A stretch of 53,407 bases of DNA, from the NCBI GenBank assembly GCA_017958225.1, contig JAGDDD010000041.1:1-53407 (forward strand), given 5' to 3'. The stretch comes from Alphaproteobacteria bacterium (lineage in GTDB: Bacteria; Pseudomonadota; Alphaproteobacteria; CAAHEQ01; UBA3637). The position numbers were made by a program, and so were the translations under genes. Positions 34,718-42,973 of the stretch are shown one piece after another (positions within the stretch are counted from its first letter, which is position 1; each line of letters starts with the position of its first letter). The notes under the pieces are model-generated. The model ran no database searches. It was not told the origin of the DNA and saw only the letters and a program-made list of their open reading frames with translations.

Positions 34718-35486
34718 AGGGATGACCTTCTAGTTTCATCTCTGACTTGGGTCGCACGATGATCTGGGTCAGTTGCGGATGGTTTTTCTTGGCTTGGGCG
34801 ATCAGGGAGCCGGGCAGCGTGTCCAAATACTCCCGATAGGCTTTTAAGCCGCCATTATCCGTATAAGCCATTTCTATCTTGACAATCGGCAGTTTTGCCA
34901 GGTCATCCGCTCCGATATGCCCTTGGAGCAAGTCGCTCATCAGGTCATGGATAAAGCGGTCGGACACCGGATACAAAAAGACACGCATTTGCAGTTGCCC
35001 GACTTGTGCGGCATTGACGGTCATGTCTACAATTGCTTTTTGCTTGGTTTTGCTGACAATCAGTTTGCCGTTCATGCGCACCATCGGTTTGCCAATCAAC
35101 AACAGGGAGTGCAAGGGTCGTGCCAACAGGTGCGTAATCGGCTGATACGTCCGAAAGGCTTTCTCGACATCTGGCTGACGTTGTAGGGCGTGGAGCACAT
35201 CCAAATCCATGTTATGCAAAACGACAACCGCTTTGGTGGGGGTCATTTCGGCAACGGTAAGTTTTTCTATACTTAAATGCGGATAGGCATATAACTTGAC
35301 GCCCAACATTTGTCCTGTGGTGGAAAACAATTTATGGGAAGTGTCCGTGTAGGTCAGGTTATGTTCCCATCCGTTTTCCTGCAAGACATGCTCCAGTTGA
35401 TAGCGGGCATAGGTGTTGAGTTGCAGGCTGGCAAACACGATACATACGCAAATAATCAAGCCGCCAAAGACAAATACACTTTTCAT
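34683..35486 (-). CDS. Membrane-anchored periplasmic protein, unrecognised
   Basis: A 267-residue protein with an N-terminal signal anchor (about 4-22) and a mainly beta soluble domain containing MLGVKLYAYPHLSIEKLTV and GKPMVRMNGKLIVSKTKQ. The layout recalls AsmA/DUF2125-type periplasmic proteins but I cannot show it. Basic C-terminus. Last gene of the obg operon; ATGA overlap with the upstream gene. Confidence 0.65.
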   Translation of the reverse strand: MKSVFVFGGLIICVCIVFASLQLNTYARYQLEHVLQENGWEHNLTYTDTSHKLFSTTGQMLGVKLYAYPHLSIEKLTVAEMTPTKAVVVLHNMDLDVLHALQRQPDVEKAFRTYQPITHLLARPLHSLLLIGKPMVRMNGKLIVSKTKQKAIVDMTVNAAQVGQLQMRVFLYPVSDRFIHDLMSDLLQGHIGADDLAKLPIVKIEMAYTDNGGLKAYREYLDTLPGSLIAQAKKNHPQLTQIIVRPKSEMKLEGHPFKRTQNKRSKY

Positions 35487-36610
35487 CGGGTCTGTCCTTT
35501 CAGTTGCTCGGTTGCAGACTCAAACAGGCGTAAATCTTGGCAATACTCTTGCCGGCAAGGTTTAATTTTCAGCGCGCGCACAGGGGCAGCTTCCTGTTGC
35601 AAGGAAATGCCGGCGCGGCGTTTTTCTTTTTCAGACATGGGCGTGATAACCCCTTTGATTAAAGCCCACCCTGTAGAACGTGCGGATGACAAGGCCATGG
35701 GGAATGGGTAATCTATCCAGGCATTTTGTGTATCCAGTTTTGCGATGTGAGCCACAAACGTGCCTTCCATGGCCTTATCGGTGACTTGCGCCGCTTTCAA
35801 CAGGTGAATAGGAAAATCTATGGCCTGTCCGTTGGCGTAACGCGGTTGGTCATCGGTGCTGACGGCCTCTTCGATAGATTGGGGCAGGGTATTGACCGCA
35901 TGTCGCGTGTCCTCTATCCAGGCACCTTGCGCATTTTTGTTGTAAAAGGCCTGAAAGAAAATATCTTCCTCATAATTTTGCGGATTATCGGAAGCGCTGA
36001 ACACAAAAGAGGAGACATCAGGGCAGACTGTGGCCGCAGAACTTTTCACGATGCTGACAATGTTTTTCAAGGTGGCCGGGTTTTTGAAAAGGTCTTTGTT
36101 TTCTGTCAATAAGAGCATTTGAAAGGGCTGGCACAAGTTAAAATCGGTGTATTTCCCGCCTTTAACCACACTAATCATTTTGCCTAAGAAAAAGATTTTA
36201 AGCGTCGGGTCGCTTTGCAGGAAATAAAACGCTTCCTGATAGTCTTTTCGAGGGCTGTAACGTTTCAGTATTTTGGCCTTTAAGGGCGTTTTGCCAATGT
36301 AATAGCCATCCATGAAATAGCCGGTCAGGCGCTTGATAATCTTGTCGTTGTCGTCCAACACCAACACATCGTGCCACCCGAACTTTAAGTTGTCTGCCGG
36401 CGTAGCCACAATGTGCGTGCCTTGCGGATTTTTCGTCAGTTGGGTCAAATGGTAGGTTTTGTTGTTATCGTATAAGGTGTGCTCATCCAGGCTGGCGGGC
36501 TTGATACGTTCTATCTGGTCTTGTGTTTCAGGCGACCAGTCTTGTATTGTAAAGGCGTGCGCTGTGCCCAGCAGGCAAATATAGACGAAACACCACAGGA
36601 TACGCCGCAT
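35483..36610 (-). CDS. Secreted protein, unrecognised
   Basis: A 375-residue protein with a signal peptide ending AHA (about residue 19). Cys at several positions (NLCQPF, TVCPDV, KPCRQEYC) could form disulfides. No domain recognised. It overlaps the SH3 gene by one base and the next gene by four, so its expression is tied to the obg-rsfS operon. Confidence 0.7.
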   Translation of the reverse strand: MRRILWCFVYICLLGTAHAFTIQDWSPETQDQIERIKPASLDEHTLYDNNKTYHLTQLTKNPQGTHIVATPADNLKFGWHDVLVLDDNDKIIKRLTGYFMDGYYIGKTPLKAKILKRYSPRKDYQEAFYFLQSDPTLKIFFLGKMISVVKGGKYTDFNLCQPFQMLLLTENKDLFKNPATLKNIVSIVKSSAATVCPDVSSFVFSASDNPQNYEEDIFFQAFYNKNAQGAWIEDTRHAVNTLPQSIEEAVSTDDQPRYANGQAIDFPIHLLKAAQVTDKAMEGTFVAHIAKLDTQNAWIDYPFPMALSSARSTGWALIKGVITPMSEKEKRRAGISLQQEAAPVRALKIKPCRQEYCQDLRLFESATEQLKGQTR

Positions 36611-37080
36611 TATTTAACCTCTTCGTTTGGGTATAGACCCCACAGGTTTTTGCGTTGCACCCAACCTTTTATGCCTTGCACTTGTATCAGACAGAAACTT
36701 TCCGCCTTTGGACAGGACAAAAGATTGACAATGAACTCGCCCTTCAAGACAGCAATCACAGGCGAGGAAAATGATTTCTTTTTATAGACGGAAACCGCCT
36801 GATCCGCTGTTGTCAGCGCTGTTCGGCGTGTGGATAGCATGGTTTTATGCACCCAACCTTGTGTCTCGTCTTTTTCTTTGATTTTATACCACACATCAAA
36901 TTCGTCGATGATTTCAACGGGTAGAGTCGGCTTTGTATAGACCCATTGGATCGGGAAACGTTCTCCGGGGCCTGTTCTTAAATTGATTTGGGTTGCCCGC
37001 AGACTGCCAAAATAAGGCAGTGTGGCTGCATATACCGGTAAGGACAGCCCAACAAACAAAATCCAAGCCCATTTTTTCAT
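36610..37080 (-). CDS. Periplasmic protein with two SH3-like domains
   Basis: A 156-residue protein with a signal peptide (to about 19), then two bacterial SH3 domains: RATQINLRTGPGERFPIQWVY to GWVHKTML (about 28-82), and VSVYKKKSFSSPVIAVLKG to GWVQRKNLWG (about 95-150). Such proteins usually bind cell-wall peptides. They are common next to housekeeping genes in alphaproteobacteria. Confidence 0.88.
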   Translation of the reverse strand: MKKWAWILFVGLSLPVYAATLPYFGSLRATQINLRTGPGERFPIQWVYTKPTLPVEIIDEFDVWYKIKEKDETQGWVHKTMLSTRRTALTTADQAVSVYKKKSFSSPVIAVLKGEFIVNLLSCPKAESFCLIQVQGIKGWVQRKNLWGLYPNEEVK

Positions 37081-37091
37081 TCATCACTCCT

Positions 37092-37514
37092 TTAAGAAGA
37101 TTTTTTGGCGTTAGTTGGCACAGGCACTTCATCCAAAGTTACACGCAGCACGGGCGCAAACACCAATGATGCAATCTCTTGCCCGCGGCGGATCACCAAG
37201 GTACGATCCGTTGTGTTTTGGACAAGTACTTTCAATTCATCGCGTGAGGACGCATCATAGGTGGCCGGCGCATTGAGAACGATAAGGCCGGTGTCTTCAG
37301 ATACGGCGCGTGACGAGCGAATTTGTAACTCGGCCCCCAAGGGGAGTGCGAATATCAAGCCGGTGGGAATTAAAGCGCTTTCGCCGATGCCTAATTTAAC
37401 CGAGGCCGCGCAGGCAGCATAGACTGGTAAGGTGGTGCCTATGCCGTCAGTGTAAGCCGGCAAACGTAACCCAACAGCATGCGGTAAGCGAACGAAAGAG
37501 ATTTTCGGTAACAT
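37092..37514 (-). CDS. Degenerate dUTPase-like protein
   Basis: A 140-residue protein with the trimeric dUTPase fold: GESALIPTGLIFALPLGAELQIRSS, LIVLNAPATYDASSRDELKVLVQN and IRRGQEIASLVFAPVLRV. Motif 1 (usually AGxDL) is replaced by TDGIGTTL, motif 2 (PRSG) reads IRSSRA, motif 3 keeps Asp but not YRGE, and motif 5 (RGxGGFGSTG) is missing. Catalysis as a dUTPase is therefore unlikely. A genuine dut lies at 46.2 kb. AAGGAG precedes the ATG at 37514. Two bases after rsfS. Confidence 0.8.
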   Translation of the reverse strand: MLPKISFVRLPHAVGLRLPAYTDGIGTTLPVYAACAASVKLGIGESALIPTGLIFALPLGAELQIRSSRAVSEDTGLIVLNAPATYDASSRDELKVLVQNTTDRTLVIRRGQEIASLVFAPVLRVTLDEVPVPTNAKKSS

Positions 37515-37516
37515 AT

Positions 37517-37939
37517 CTACTCCTTTGTATGACTCCAAAGTTTTTCCAATTCATAAAAAGCGCGGGCTTGCGGGTGGAAAATATGCACAATAATGTCGTT
37601 GAGATCAATGACGATCCACTCGCCCGAACTTTGCCGCCCTTCAAGACGAGGCTTAAAGCCCAGTTTTTTCAACTCTTCTCCGACCTTGATGGCGGTGCTG
37701 ATGACATGGCGGGTCGAAGTGCCGGACGCAATGACTAATGCGTCGGCCAGGGTTGTTTTCCCAATCAACGAGATGGTCAGCACATCCTGCGCCTTGTTGT
37801 CTTCCAATAATTTAACGACCATTTTTGCCAGTTTTTGTGTGTCTTTGGGCAAAGTCGCCTCTTTTTTCACTGGCGCTTTTTTCATAACCGGTTTTTTCTT
37901 GGCCGGGGCCTTTTTTGTTGTCGTAGTTTTTTTAATCAT
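37517..37939 (-). CDS. rsfS: Ribosomal silencing factor RsfS
   Basis: RsfS binds uL14 and prevents subunit joining in starvation. The domain (about 32-140) shows VVKLLEDNKAQDVLTISL, ADALVIASGTSTRHV, GEWIVIDLNDIIVHIFHPQARAFYELEKLW. The first 30 residues are a Lys/Ala/Pro-rich extension not usual in the family. ATGA overlap with obg. In many alphaproteobacteria rlmH follows rsfS; here the degenerate dUTPase does. Confidence 0.95.
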   Translation of the reverse strand: MIKKTTTTKKAPAKKKPVMKKAPVKKEATLPKDTQKLAKMVVKLLEDNKAQDVLTISLIGKTTLADALVIASGTSTRHVISTAIKVGEELKKLGFKPRLEGRQSSGEWIVIDLNDIIVHIFHPQARAFYELEKLWSHTKE

Positions 37940-38934
37940 AGTTCTTCCTTCTTTTCCATCCAGTTATGGACCGCAAAGCGCAACAAGTCCTTGATACCTG
38001 TGCCGGCAACCGCCGAAATGGCAAAGACCGGCTTGCCAAAGCGTTCCAATTTTTTGACCAGTTTTTTTGTGTCGGCTTCGGGCAGGGCATCGCATTTGTT
38101 TAACACAATAATCTCCGGCTTGTTCTCCAACCCTTCGCCGTATATTTCCAACTCTTTGCGTATTGTTTTATAAGAGGCCAACACATCCTCGTCTGTGGCG
38201 GCAATCAAGTGAAAGAGCATAGCACAACGCGACAGATGTTTCAAAAACTTTGTGCCAAGTCCTACGCCTTGCGAAGCGCCTTCAATCAGGCCGGGGATGT
38301 CCGCAAACAACACCTCGCGGTCATCGACATAGGCCACGCCCAAATGCGGATGAAGCGTCGTAAAGGGATAGTTGGCAATCTTGGGACGCGCCTTGGTGGT
38401 GGCGGTCAAAAAGGTTGATTTTCCGGCGTTAGGCAGTCCTATCAAGCCAATATCGGCAATCAGTTTTAAGCGCAACCACACCCACAGTTCCTCGCCTTCT
38501 TCGCCTTTGTCGGCTTGTCGCGGCGCTTGACAGGTGGATGATTTATACGATTCATTACCGCGGCCACCCGCACCGCCATGCGCAATCAGGAAAGTTTGTC
38601 CGGCTTGAGTCAAATCGGCCAGGGACACGGTGCCGCTTTCATCCATGACTTCTGTGCCGACGGGAACGGAAATAACCAGGTCTTCGCCGGCGCCGCCTGT
38701 GCATTGAGAGCCGCCGCCGGGGCGTCCGTTTTCGGCTTTGAAATGTTGCTGATAGCGAAAGTCTATTAAAGTATTTAAGTTGGGAACGGCCTTTAAAATG
38801 ACATTACCGCCATGTCCGCCATTACCTCCGTCAGGCCCGCCAAACTCCAAGAACTTTTCATGGCGAAAAGAGCAGGCCCCGTTACCGCCGTTGCCCGCTT
38901 TGATATAGATTTTCGCCTGATCCAAGAACTTCAT
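37936..38934 (-). CDS. obg: GTPase Obg/CgtA
   Basis: Obg is a GTPase needed for large-subunit maturation and stress signalling. The 332 residues comprise the glycine-rich Obg domain (1-158; GGNGACSFRHEKFLEFGGPDGG), then the G domain with GLPNAGKSTFL, DIPGLIEGASQG and LNKCD. The C-terminal variable domain is absent, as is frequent. The ribosome binding site is AAGGTG. The first gene of a six-gene operon running to 34683. Confidence 0.96.
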   Translation of the reverse strand: MKFLDQAKIYIKAGNGGNGACSFRHEKFLEFGGPDGGNGGHGGNVILKAVPNLNTLIDFRYQQHFKAENGRPGGGSQCTGGAGEDLVISVPVGTEVMDESGTVSLADLTQAGQTFLIAHGGAGGRGNESYKSSTCQAPRQADKGEEGEELWVWLRLKLIADIGLIGLPNAGKSTFLTATTKARPKIANYPFTTLHPHLGVAYVDDREVLFADIPGLIEGASQGVGLGTKFLKHLSRCAMLFHLIAATDEDVLASYKTIRKELEIYGEGLENKPEIIVLNKCDALPEADTKKLVKKLERFGKPVFAISAVAGTGIKDLLRFAVHNWMEKKEEL

Positions 38935-38952
38935 AATTTCACCTTGCCCCCA

Positions 38953-38981
38953 AGTCTAGCCAATTTTTACACAAAAAGCAA
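38953..38981 (-). promoter_or_regulatory. Promoter of the obg operon
   Basis: Minus strand TTGCTT, 17-base spacer, TAGACT. The -35 and the bases before it are the 19-bp sequence repeated at 40388-40406. Confidence 0.6.
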
Positions 38982-38992
38982 GGTGTTTTTAT
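38974..38992. repeat. 19-bp direct repeat, left copy
   Basis: AAAAGCAAGGTGTTTTTAT, identical to 40388-40406. The two copies bracket the subtilase gene. This copy contains the obg -35 box on the minus strand. Confidence 0.85.
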
Positions 38993-39028
38993 TAGATGAA
39001 AGAGTCTTCTGCCAACAAGCGCTTTTAT

Positions 39029-40336
39029 TTATCGTGACGCCTCTTTTGTTGGTGTTTTTTTTGCTTTTCTTTGTTGGACTTTATTTTTGATGAAATTGAA
39101 AAGTTTACTATGCGTTTGAGGTAGGGCTGTTGTGGTCTTTATTGCTTGTCTTTTTATGTTGAGCGTATATTCATTTTCCAAGAAGTTCATTAATTGAAGG
39201 AGATTAGGAACTCTTGCAATGCCGTCTTTTCCTAGAGCGCTCGTTGCTACGGTGGCCTCATAAAATTGTTGAGGTGTTACCGAAGGATTGATTTGCCGGG
39301 CCAAAACAAACAAACCGGCAATATAAGGTGTTTTCCATGAGTAATCGGCACGAGCATAATGAACAAACTTATCTGATCCTATCTCTGATGCTGTGGTTAT
39401 ATGTCCAGCAGGAAATGCCAATAACCCCTTTTTGGCTTCTTTTTTTAGATGAGGTAATGCAATATTTACAAACCATCGGGGGAGAAAATAGTTTTTGCCT
39501 TCTTGAGTTGGTTGATTGTACTTCCTATCTAATGCAAATGTCCAAAATGATGTTCCTTCAAAACAAGATGCATTGAGTACAGCCAGTCCATTTTGTTGGG
39601 CATGTTCCATGGCCTTGGCCCATTCGCCCGTTTTGTCCCGTTTGTGCATTGCTCCCCAAGATATAGAGACAACTTGAATGGGTTTTTCACCTTTTTGAAC
39701 CAATTCTTTATTGATTTCAATAATCCGTTCCAGCGCGCGAGCATAATTGTGGGAAGATCCTTTTTTATCATAATCTTTTGAATTCATAGAGATAAACTTG
39801 TTGTTAGCATCAACGTGATTATTGGCGGCGAAATAATATAATTTAGCATCCGGGGCGACACCGCAGGTTTTGCCGACGGCCAAAGATGCCACGGCCGAGC
39901 CGTGCATAGATCCATGCATAGTTTCATGGTTCTCTTCATAGTGTGGCTGATCAAAACCAATTTCTTCATAATGCACCAAGTTGTCGTGATATTCCGTATG
40001 ATCAGATAGGAACTGATCTATAATGGCAATAGATAAACCCTTTCCGGTCAGTCCTTTTTTATGAAGAGCTTGCACATTCAATAGTCGCTTGCCTAATGCC
40101 ATAGTTTCTTTTGGGTCAAAATCCTTCGGCATTTTTGCTAGATCTGTTGGCCAAATTGTGTTTTCGTCAAATTCGATCAATTGAGGATCATAGGCGGACA
40201 AATCCAGTTGAGAGCAATCTACGCCCTTCAACCGTAAAGTAGCATAATCATCTTGAGATATTTGTTCGGGTGTTGGCAAATCATTAGCTTGCACATGTTT
40301 GTTGTTCCAAAAAGGATAAGGTGCTCTTAATTTCAT
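39029..40336 (-). CDS. Subtilisin-like (S8) serine peptidase without signal peptide
   Basis: A 435-residue protein with the catalytic triad in subtilase order: Asp107 in SIAIIDQFL, His145 in SMHGSAVASLAVG, Ser333 in YSWKTPYIAG (compare GTSMATPHVAG), and a candidate oxyanion Asn in VLNASCFEG. There is no signal peptide or propeptide pattern, so it may act in the cytoplasm or leave by another route. The Lys-rich C-terminus is unlike the window's core genes. AGGAG serves ATG ATG at 40339/40336; the second has the better spacing. The gene is flanked by a 19-bp direct repeat. Confidence 0.88.
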   Translation of the reverse strand: MKLRAPYPFWNNKHVQANDLPTPEQISQDDYATLRLKGVDCSQLDLSAYDPQLIEFDENTIWPTDLAKMPKDFDPKETMALGKRLLNVQALHKKGLTGKGLSIAIIDQFLSDHTEYHDNLVHYEEIGFDQPHYEENHETMHGSMHGSAVASLAVGKTCGVAPDAKLYYFAANNHVDANNKFISMNSKDYDKKGSSHNYARALERIIEINKELVQKGEKPIQVVSISWGAMHKRDKTGEWAKAMEHAQQNGLAVLNASCFEGTSFWTFALDRKYNQPTQEGKNYFLPRWFVNIALPHLKKEAKKGLLAFPAGHITTASEIGSDKFVHYARADYSWKTPYIAGLFVLARQINPSVTPQQFYEATVATSALGKDGIARVPNLLQLMNFLENEYTLNIKRQAIKTTTALPQTHSKLFNFIKNKVQQRKAKKTPTKEASR

Positions 40337-40366
40337 CATTTCTCTCCTGTCGAAATTATAAACCGC

Positions 40367-40395
40367 ATTATACCACACTCTTGCGCCAAAAGCAA
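40367..40395 (-). promoter_or_regulatory. Promoter of the subtilase gene
   Basis: Minus strand TTGCTT, 17-base spacer, TATAAT. The -35 lies in the repeated 19-mer, just as for obg. Confidence 0.7.
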
Positions 40396-40406
40396 GGTGT
40401 TTTTAT
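40388..40406. repeat. 19-bp direct repeat, right copy
   Basis: Identical to 38974-38992. It supplies the subtilase -35 on the minus strand and is followed by the G10 tract on the plus strand. Confidence 0.85.
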
Positions 40407-40416
40407 GGGGGGGGGG
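40407..40416. repeat. Homopolymeric G10 tract
   Basis: Ten consecutive G in the gap between the divergent subtilase and DUF362 genes, about 20 bases upstream of the candidate DUF362 -35. The first G belongs to an ATG (40405) preceded by AAGGTG and in frame with the DUF362 gene at this tract length. Confidence 0.9.
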
Positions 40417-40435
40417 ACACCTGTGCAATTTTTTC

Positions 40436-40464
40436 TTGCGTGGGTGGGCAGATTTATATACACT
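40436..40464 (+). promoter_or_regulatory. Possible promoter of the DUF362 gene
   Basis: TTGCGT, 17-base spacer, TACACT; TATACA with a 15-base spacer is an alternative -10. Confidence 0.4.
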
Positions 40465-40485
40465 GGAAAAAGAAGAGGAGGATGT

Positions 40486-41355
40486 ATGCCTAAAGTTTAT
40501 TTTACCCGCGATATCAGCCCGCAAGGCCTGTTAAAACTTTACCATCAAGTCAATCAAGACATTACCGGCAAGGTGGTTATCAAGTTCCATACCGGCGAAC
40601 CGCACGGACCCAACCTGTTGCCGCGCGATATGGTCAAAGCCTTGATAGATGATGTGCCGGGCAGTGTGTTGGCCGATACTAATGTATATTACGAAAGCCC
40701 ACGTCAAACGACAGCCGGCCATCGAGAGACGATACATATCAATGGTTGGGATAAGTTCGCCACTGTCGATATCTTGGATGAAGAGGGGGCTGTGATGCTG
40801 CCGGTGCATGGCGGCAAGCACTTTACGGCCATGTCCATGGGCTCACACATTAAAAATTATGATTCTATGATAGTCTTGACGCACTTTAAGGGTCATACGA
40901 TGGGCGGTTTTGGCGGCTCTATTAAAAATATTGCTATCGGTTGCGCGGACGGCAAAATCGGCAAGAAAATGCTGCACACTTATCCCGGACAAGACCAATG
41001 GTCCATCTGCAAAAAGCCTTTTATGGAAAATATGGTAGAGTCTGCCAAAGCCACGGTAGATTACTTTGCTCCGCACATCACTTTTTTGAACGTTCTGCGT
41101 CGTATGTCCGTTGATTGTGATTGTATGGGCGTTGATGCGGCCGAGCCGACGATACGCGATATCGGTATTTTGGCCTCTACGGATATTTTGGCGGTGGATC
41201 AAGCCTCAATTGATTTGGTCTATCAAGCGCCGGCAAAGGAACTGCACGATATTAAAAAGCGTATTGAATCGCGCGAGGGTTTGCATCAGTTGGTTTATGG
41301 TGCTAAAATCGGTTTAGGCTCACGCAAATACGAACTAATTGACATGGATAAATAA
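40486..41355 (+). CDS. DUF362 family protein
   Basis: A 289-residue protein with the DUF362 pattern: VVIKFHTGEPHGPNLLP, VLADTNVYYESPRQTTAGH, VLTHFKGHTMGGFGGSIKNIAIGCADG, and ILASTDILAVDQASIDLVY. Relatives often carry a 4Fe-4S ferredoxin segment; here only the short CDCMG (near residue 205) and a few other Cys remain. Function of the family is not settled. AGGAGG precedes the ATG. An in-frame ATG at 40405 leading through the G10 tract would add 27 residues with a hydrophobic stretch. The first paralogue gene follows after 11 bases. Confidence 0.8.
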   Translation: MPKVYFTRDISPQGLLKLYHQVNQDITGKVVIKFHTGEPHGPNLLPRDMVKALIDDVPGSVLADTNVYYESPRQTTAGHRETIHINGWDKFATVDILDEEGAVMLPVHGGKHFTAMSMGSHIKNYDSMIVLTHFKGHTMGGFGGSIKNIAIGCADGKIGKKMLHTYPGQDQWSICKKPFMENMVESAKATVDYFAPHITFLNVLRRMSVDCDCMGVDAAEPTIRDIGILASTDILAVDQASIDLVYQAPAKELHDIKKRIESREGLHQLVYGAKIGLGSRKYELIDMDK

Positions 41356-41366
41356 AGGAGAGAACA

Positions 41367-42158
41367 ATGGCGAAAAAAGCACGAAAGGCAAAAAAGAAAA
41401 AAGAAACTCGGACGTCAAAGAAAACCAGCTTGCGCAAAAAGATTACGTGGGGTGTCGTCTTTGTCCTTTTGGCAGGTGCGTTGGCAATTTATTTTTTCGG
41501 CGGAGAGAATGGGCGTCCGATCGGTCAGTATAGGCGCTATACCGATGCAATTGATAATGAATCTTCTGGTACGCATGAGACATTTGATGGTATGTTCTAT
41601 AAGCCCATTATTTACCTGTATCCCAAAAGTGAGATGAAGGTCTCTGTTGAGTTGGGACGCCCGGACAAAGTAACCCACACCTATCCGAAATACAACGACG
41701 GATGGCAAGTGGTGGCGCAACCCAATGGCGATTTGACAGATCCTAAAACAGGGCGGTATTACTATGCTTTGTATTGGGAAGGCGAGAATACCAGGGCGCC
41801 TGCGCCTATGGAAGAGGGCTTTATTGTGCGTGGCGAAGATACCATCAACTTTTTGGAAACGCAGTTGGCAAAACTGGGCTTGAACGAGCGCGAGGCCGAA
41901 GAGTTTATCGTTTATTGGCTGCCCAAATTGGAAAGCAGCCCTTATAACTATATTCGCTTTCAGACAAGGCGAGAGCAGGATCGGCATATGCCCTTAATTA
42001 TCAAGCCTTTCCCCAAGACGATTATACGCGTTATGATGGAATACGCCAATTTGCAAAAGCCTATCAAGGTCACTGAGCAGGTGCTGCCGGAAACGCCGGC
42101 GCGTGACGGCTTTACGGTGGTGGAGTGGGGCGCAACCGAATTGCCCGCACAACAATAG
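41367..42158 (+). CDS. Membrane-anchored protein, YLYP paralogue 1
   Basis: A 263-residue protein with a strongly basic N-terminus (1-27), one TM helix (about 28-46), a linker, then a globular domain. Shared with the next protein: KPIIYLYP, LGRPDKVTHTYPKYNDGWQV, AQPNGDLTD, YYALYWEG, EFIVYWLPKLES, YIRFQTR and GFTVVEWGATELPAQQ. The basic tail puts the domain outside the cytoplasm if the positive-inside rule holds. No named family or catalytic site is evident. Probably co-transcribed with DUF362. Confidence 0.75.
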   Translation: MAKKARKAKKKKETRTSKKTSLRKKITWGVVFVLLAGALAIYFFGGENGRPIGQYRRYTDAIDNESSGTHETFDGMFYKPIIYLYPKSEMKVSVELGRPDKVTHTYPKYNDGWQVVAQPNGDLTDPKTGRYYYALYWEGENTRAPAPMEEGFIVRGEDTINFLETQLAKLGLNEREAEEFIVYWLPKLESSPYNYIRFQTRREQDRHMPLIIKPFPKTIIRVMMEYANLQKPIKVTEQVLPETPARDGFTVVEWGATELPAQQ

Positions 42159-42187
42159 TTGATTTTGGGGCTGTCAGCGCCTATAAT
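42159..42187 (+). promoter_or_regulatory. Promoter of YLYP paralogue 2
   Basis: TTGATT directly after the TAG stop, 17-base spacer, TATAAT. The same arrangement recurs at 42974. Confidence 0.75.
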
Positions 42188-42220
42188 AAGCCTAGGCTAA
42201 CGTGAGATAAGGAGAGGACT

Positions 42221-42973
42221 ATGGCAAAACGCAAAGCAAAACCACCTTTGAAGAAAAAGATTATTATCGCTTTAGTGTTCTTGGGTGTGATTTGTGGCGG
42301 CCTGTGGTATTGGTTATACGATGGTTGCCCTACGGGGGAACATAAATGTTGTTATCTGTCGGCCAGTGGAGATGGAGGACACAGTTGCCATTGCACATCG
42401 TTGGAGTGTATGGATGCTAAACCCGTCATTTATCTGTATCCGACTGAAACGACAGATGTGTTTGTGCAACTCGGACGACCGGAAAATCTGACGCACACTT
42501 ATCCACAATACAACGGCGGTTGGCAAGTTACCGCTCAACCTAATGGCGATTTGACGGACGACAACACTGGACGGCACTATTATTCTTTGTATTGGGAAGG
42601 TGTGCATACGGGCATTCAATCACAACAGGATGGCTTTATTGTGGCCGGTCCGGATACCGTGCGCTTTTTGGAAGAAAAGTTGGCGTGGTTTGGCTTGACA
42701 GAGCGTGAAGCGCAAGAGTTTATTATTTATTGGCTGCCCAGGTTGGAGAGCAATGCGTATAACTTTATTCGTTTCCAAACGAGGGCGGAAATAGACGAGA
42801 ATATGCCGCTGATTATCACGCCTCAGCCGAATACGCTGATACGGGTTATGATGAGTTTTCGCCCTGCCGAACCGGGGGAACAGGTGCCGGCGCAAATCTT
42901 GCCGCCTATGCCTTTCCGCAATGGCTTTACGGTGGTGGAGTGGGGCGCGACCGAATTGCCCGCAAAACAATAG
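42221..42973 (+). CDS. Membrane-anchored protein, YLYP paralogue 2
   Basis: A 250-residue paralogue of the preceding protein. Basic start, TM helix (about 13-33), then a Cys-rich linker (residues about 35-65; GCPTGEHKCCYL, HSCHCTSLEC) absent from paralogue 1, and the same domain: KPVIYLYP, LGRPENLTHTYPQYNGGWQV, YYSLYWEG, EFIIYWLPRLES, NFIRFQTR, GFTVVEWGATELPAKQ. The linker has seven Cys and may hold a metal or disulfides. AAGGAGAGG precedes the ATG. Confidence 0.75.
   Translation: MAKRKAKPPLKKKIIIALVFLGVICGGLWYWLYDGCPTGEHKCCYLSASGDGGHSCHCTSLECMDAKPVIYLYPTETTDVFVQLGRPENLTHTYPQYNGGWQVTAQPNGDLTDDNTGRHYYSLYWEGVHTGIQSQQDGFIVAGPDTVRFLEEKLAWFGLTEREAQEFIIYWLPRLESNAYNFIRFQTRAEIDENMPLIITPQPNTLIRVMMSFRPAEPGEQVPAQILPPMPFRNGFTVVEWGATELPAKQ

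Noticed and set aside
38932-38985. CACCTTGC upstream of obg as a sequestering anti-Shine-Dalgarno hairpin with GCAAGGTG
   Set aside because: The predicted transcript starts near 38946, downstream of CACCTTGC on the minus strand, so the two could not pair in the mRNA.
40373-40405. Plus-strand intrinsic terminator (CACTCTTGC/GCAAGGTG then T5)
   Set aside because: No plus-strand gene ends nearby, the stem has a bulge, and the bases are better explained as the minus-strand promoter.
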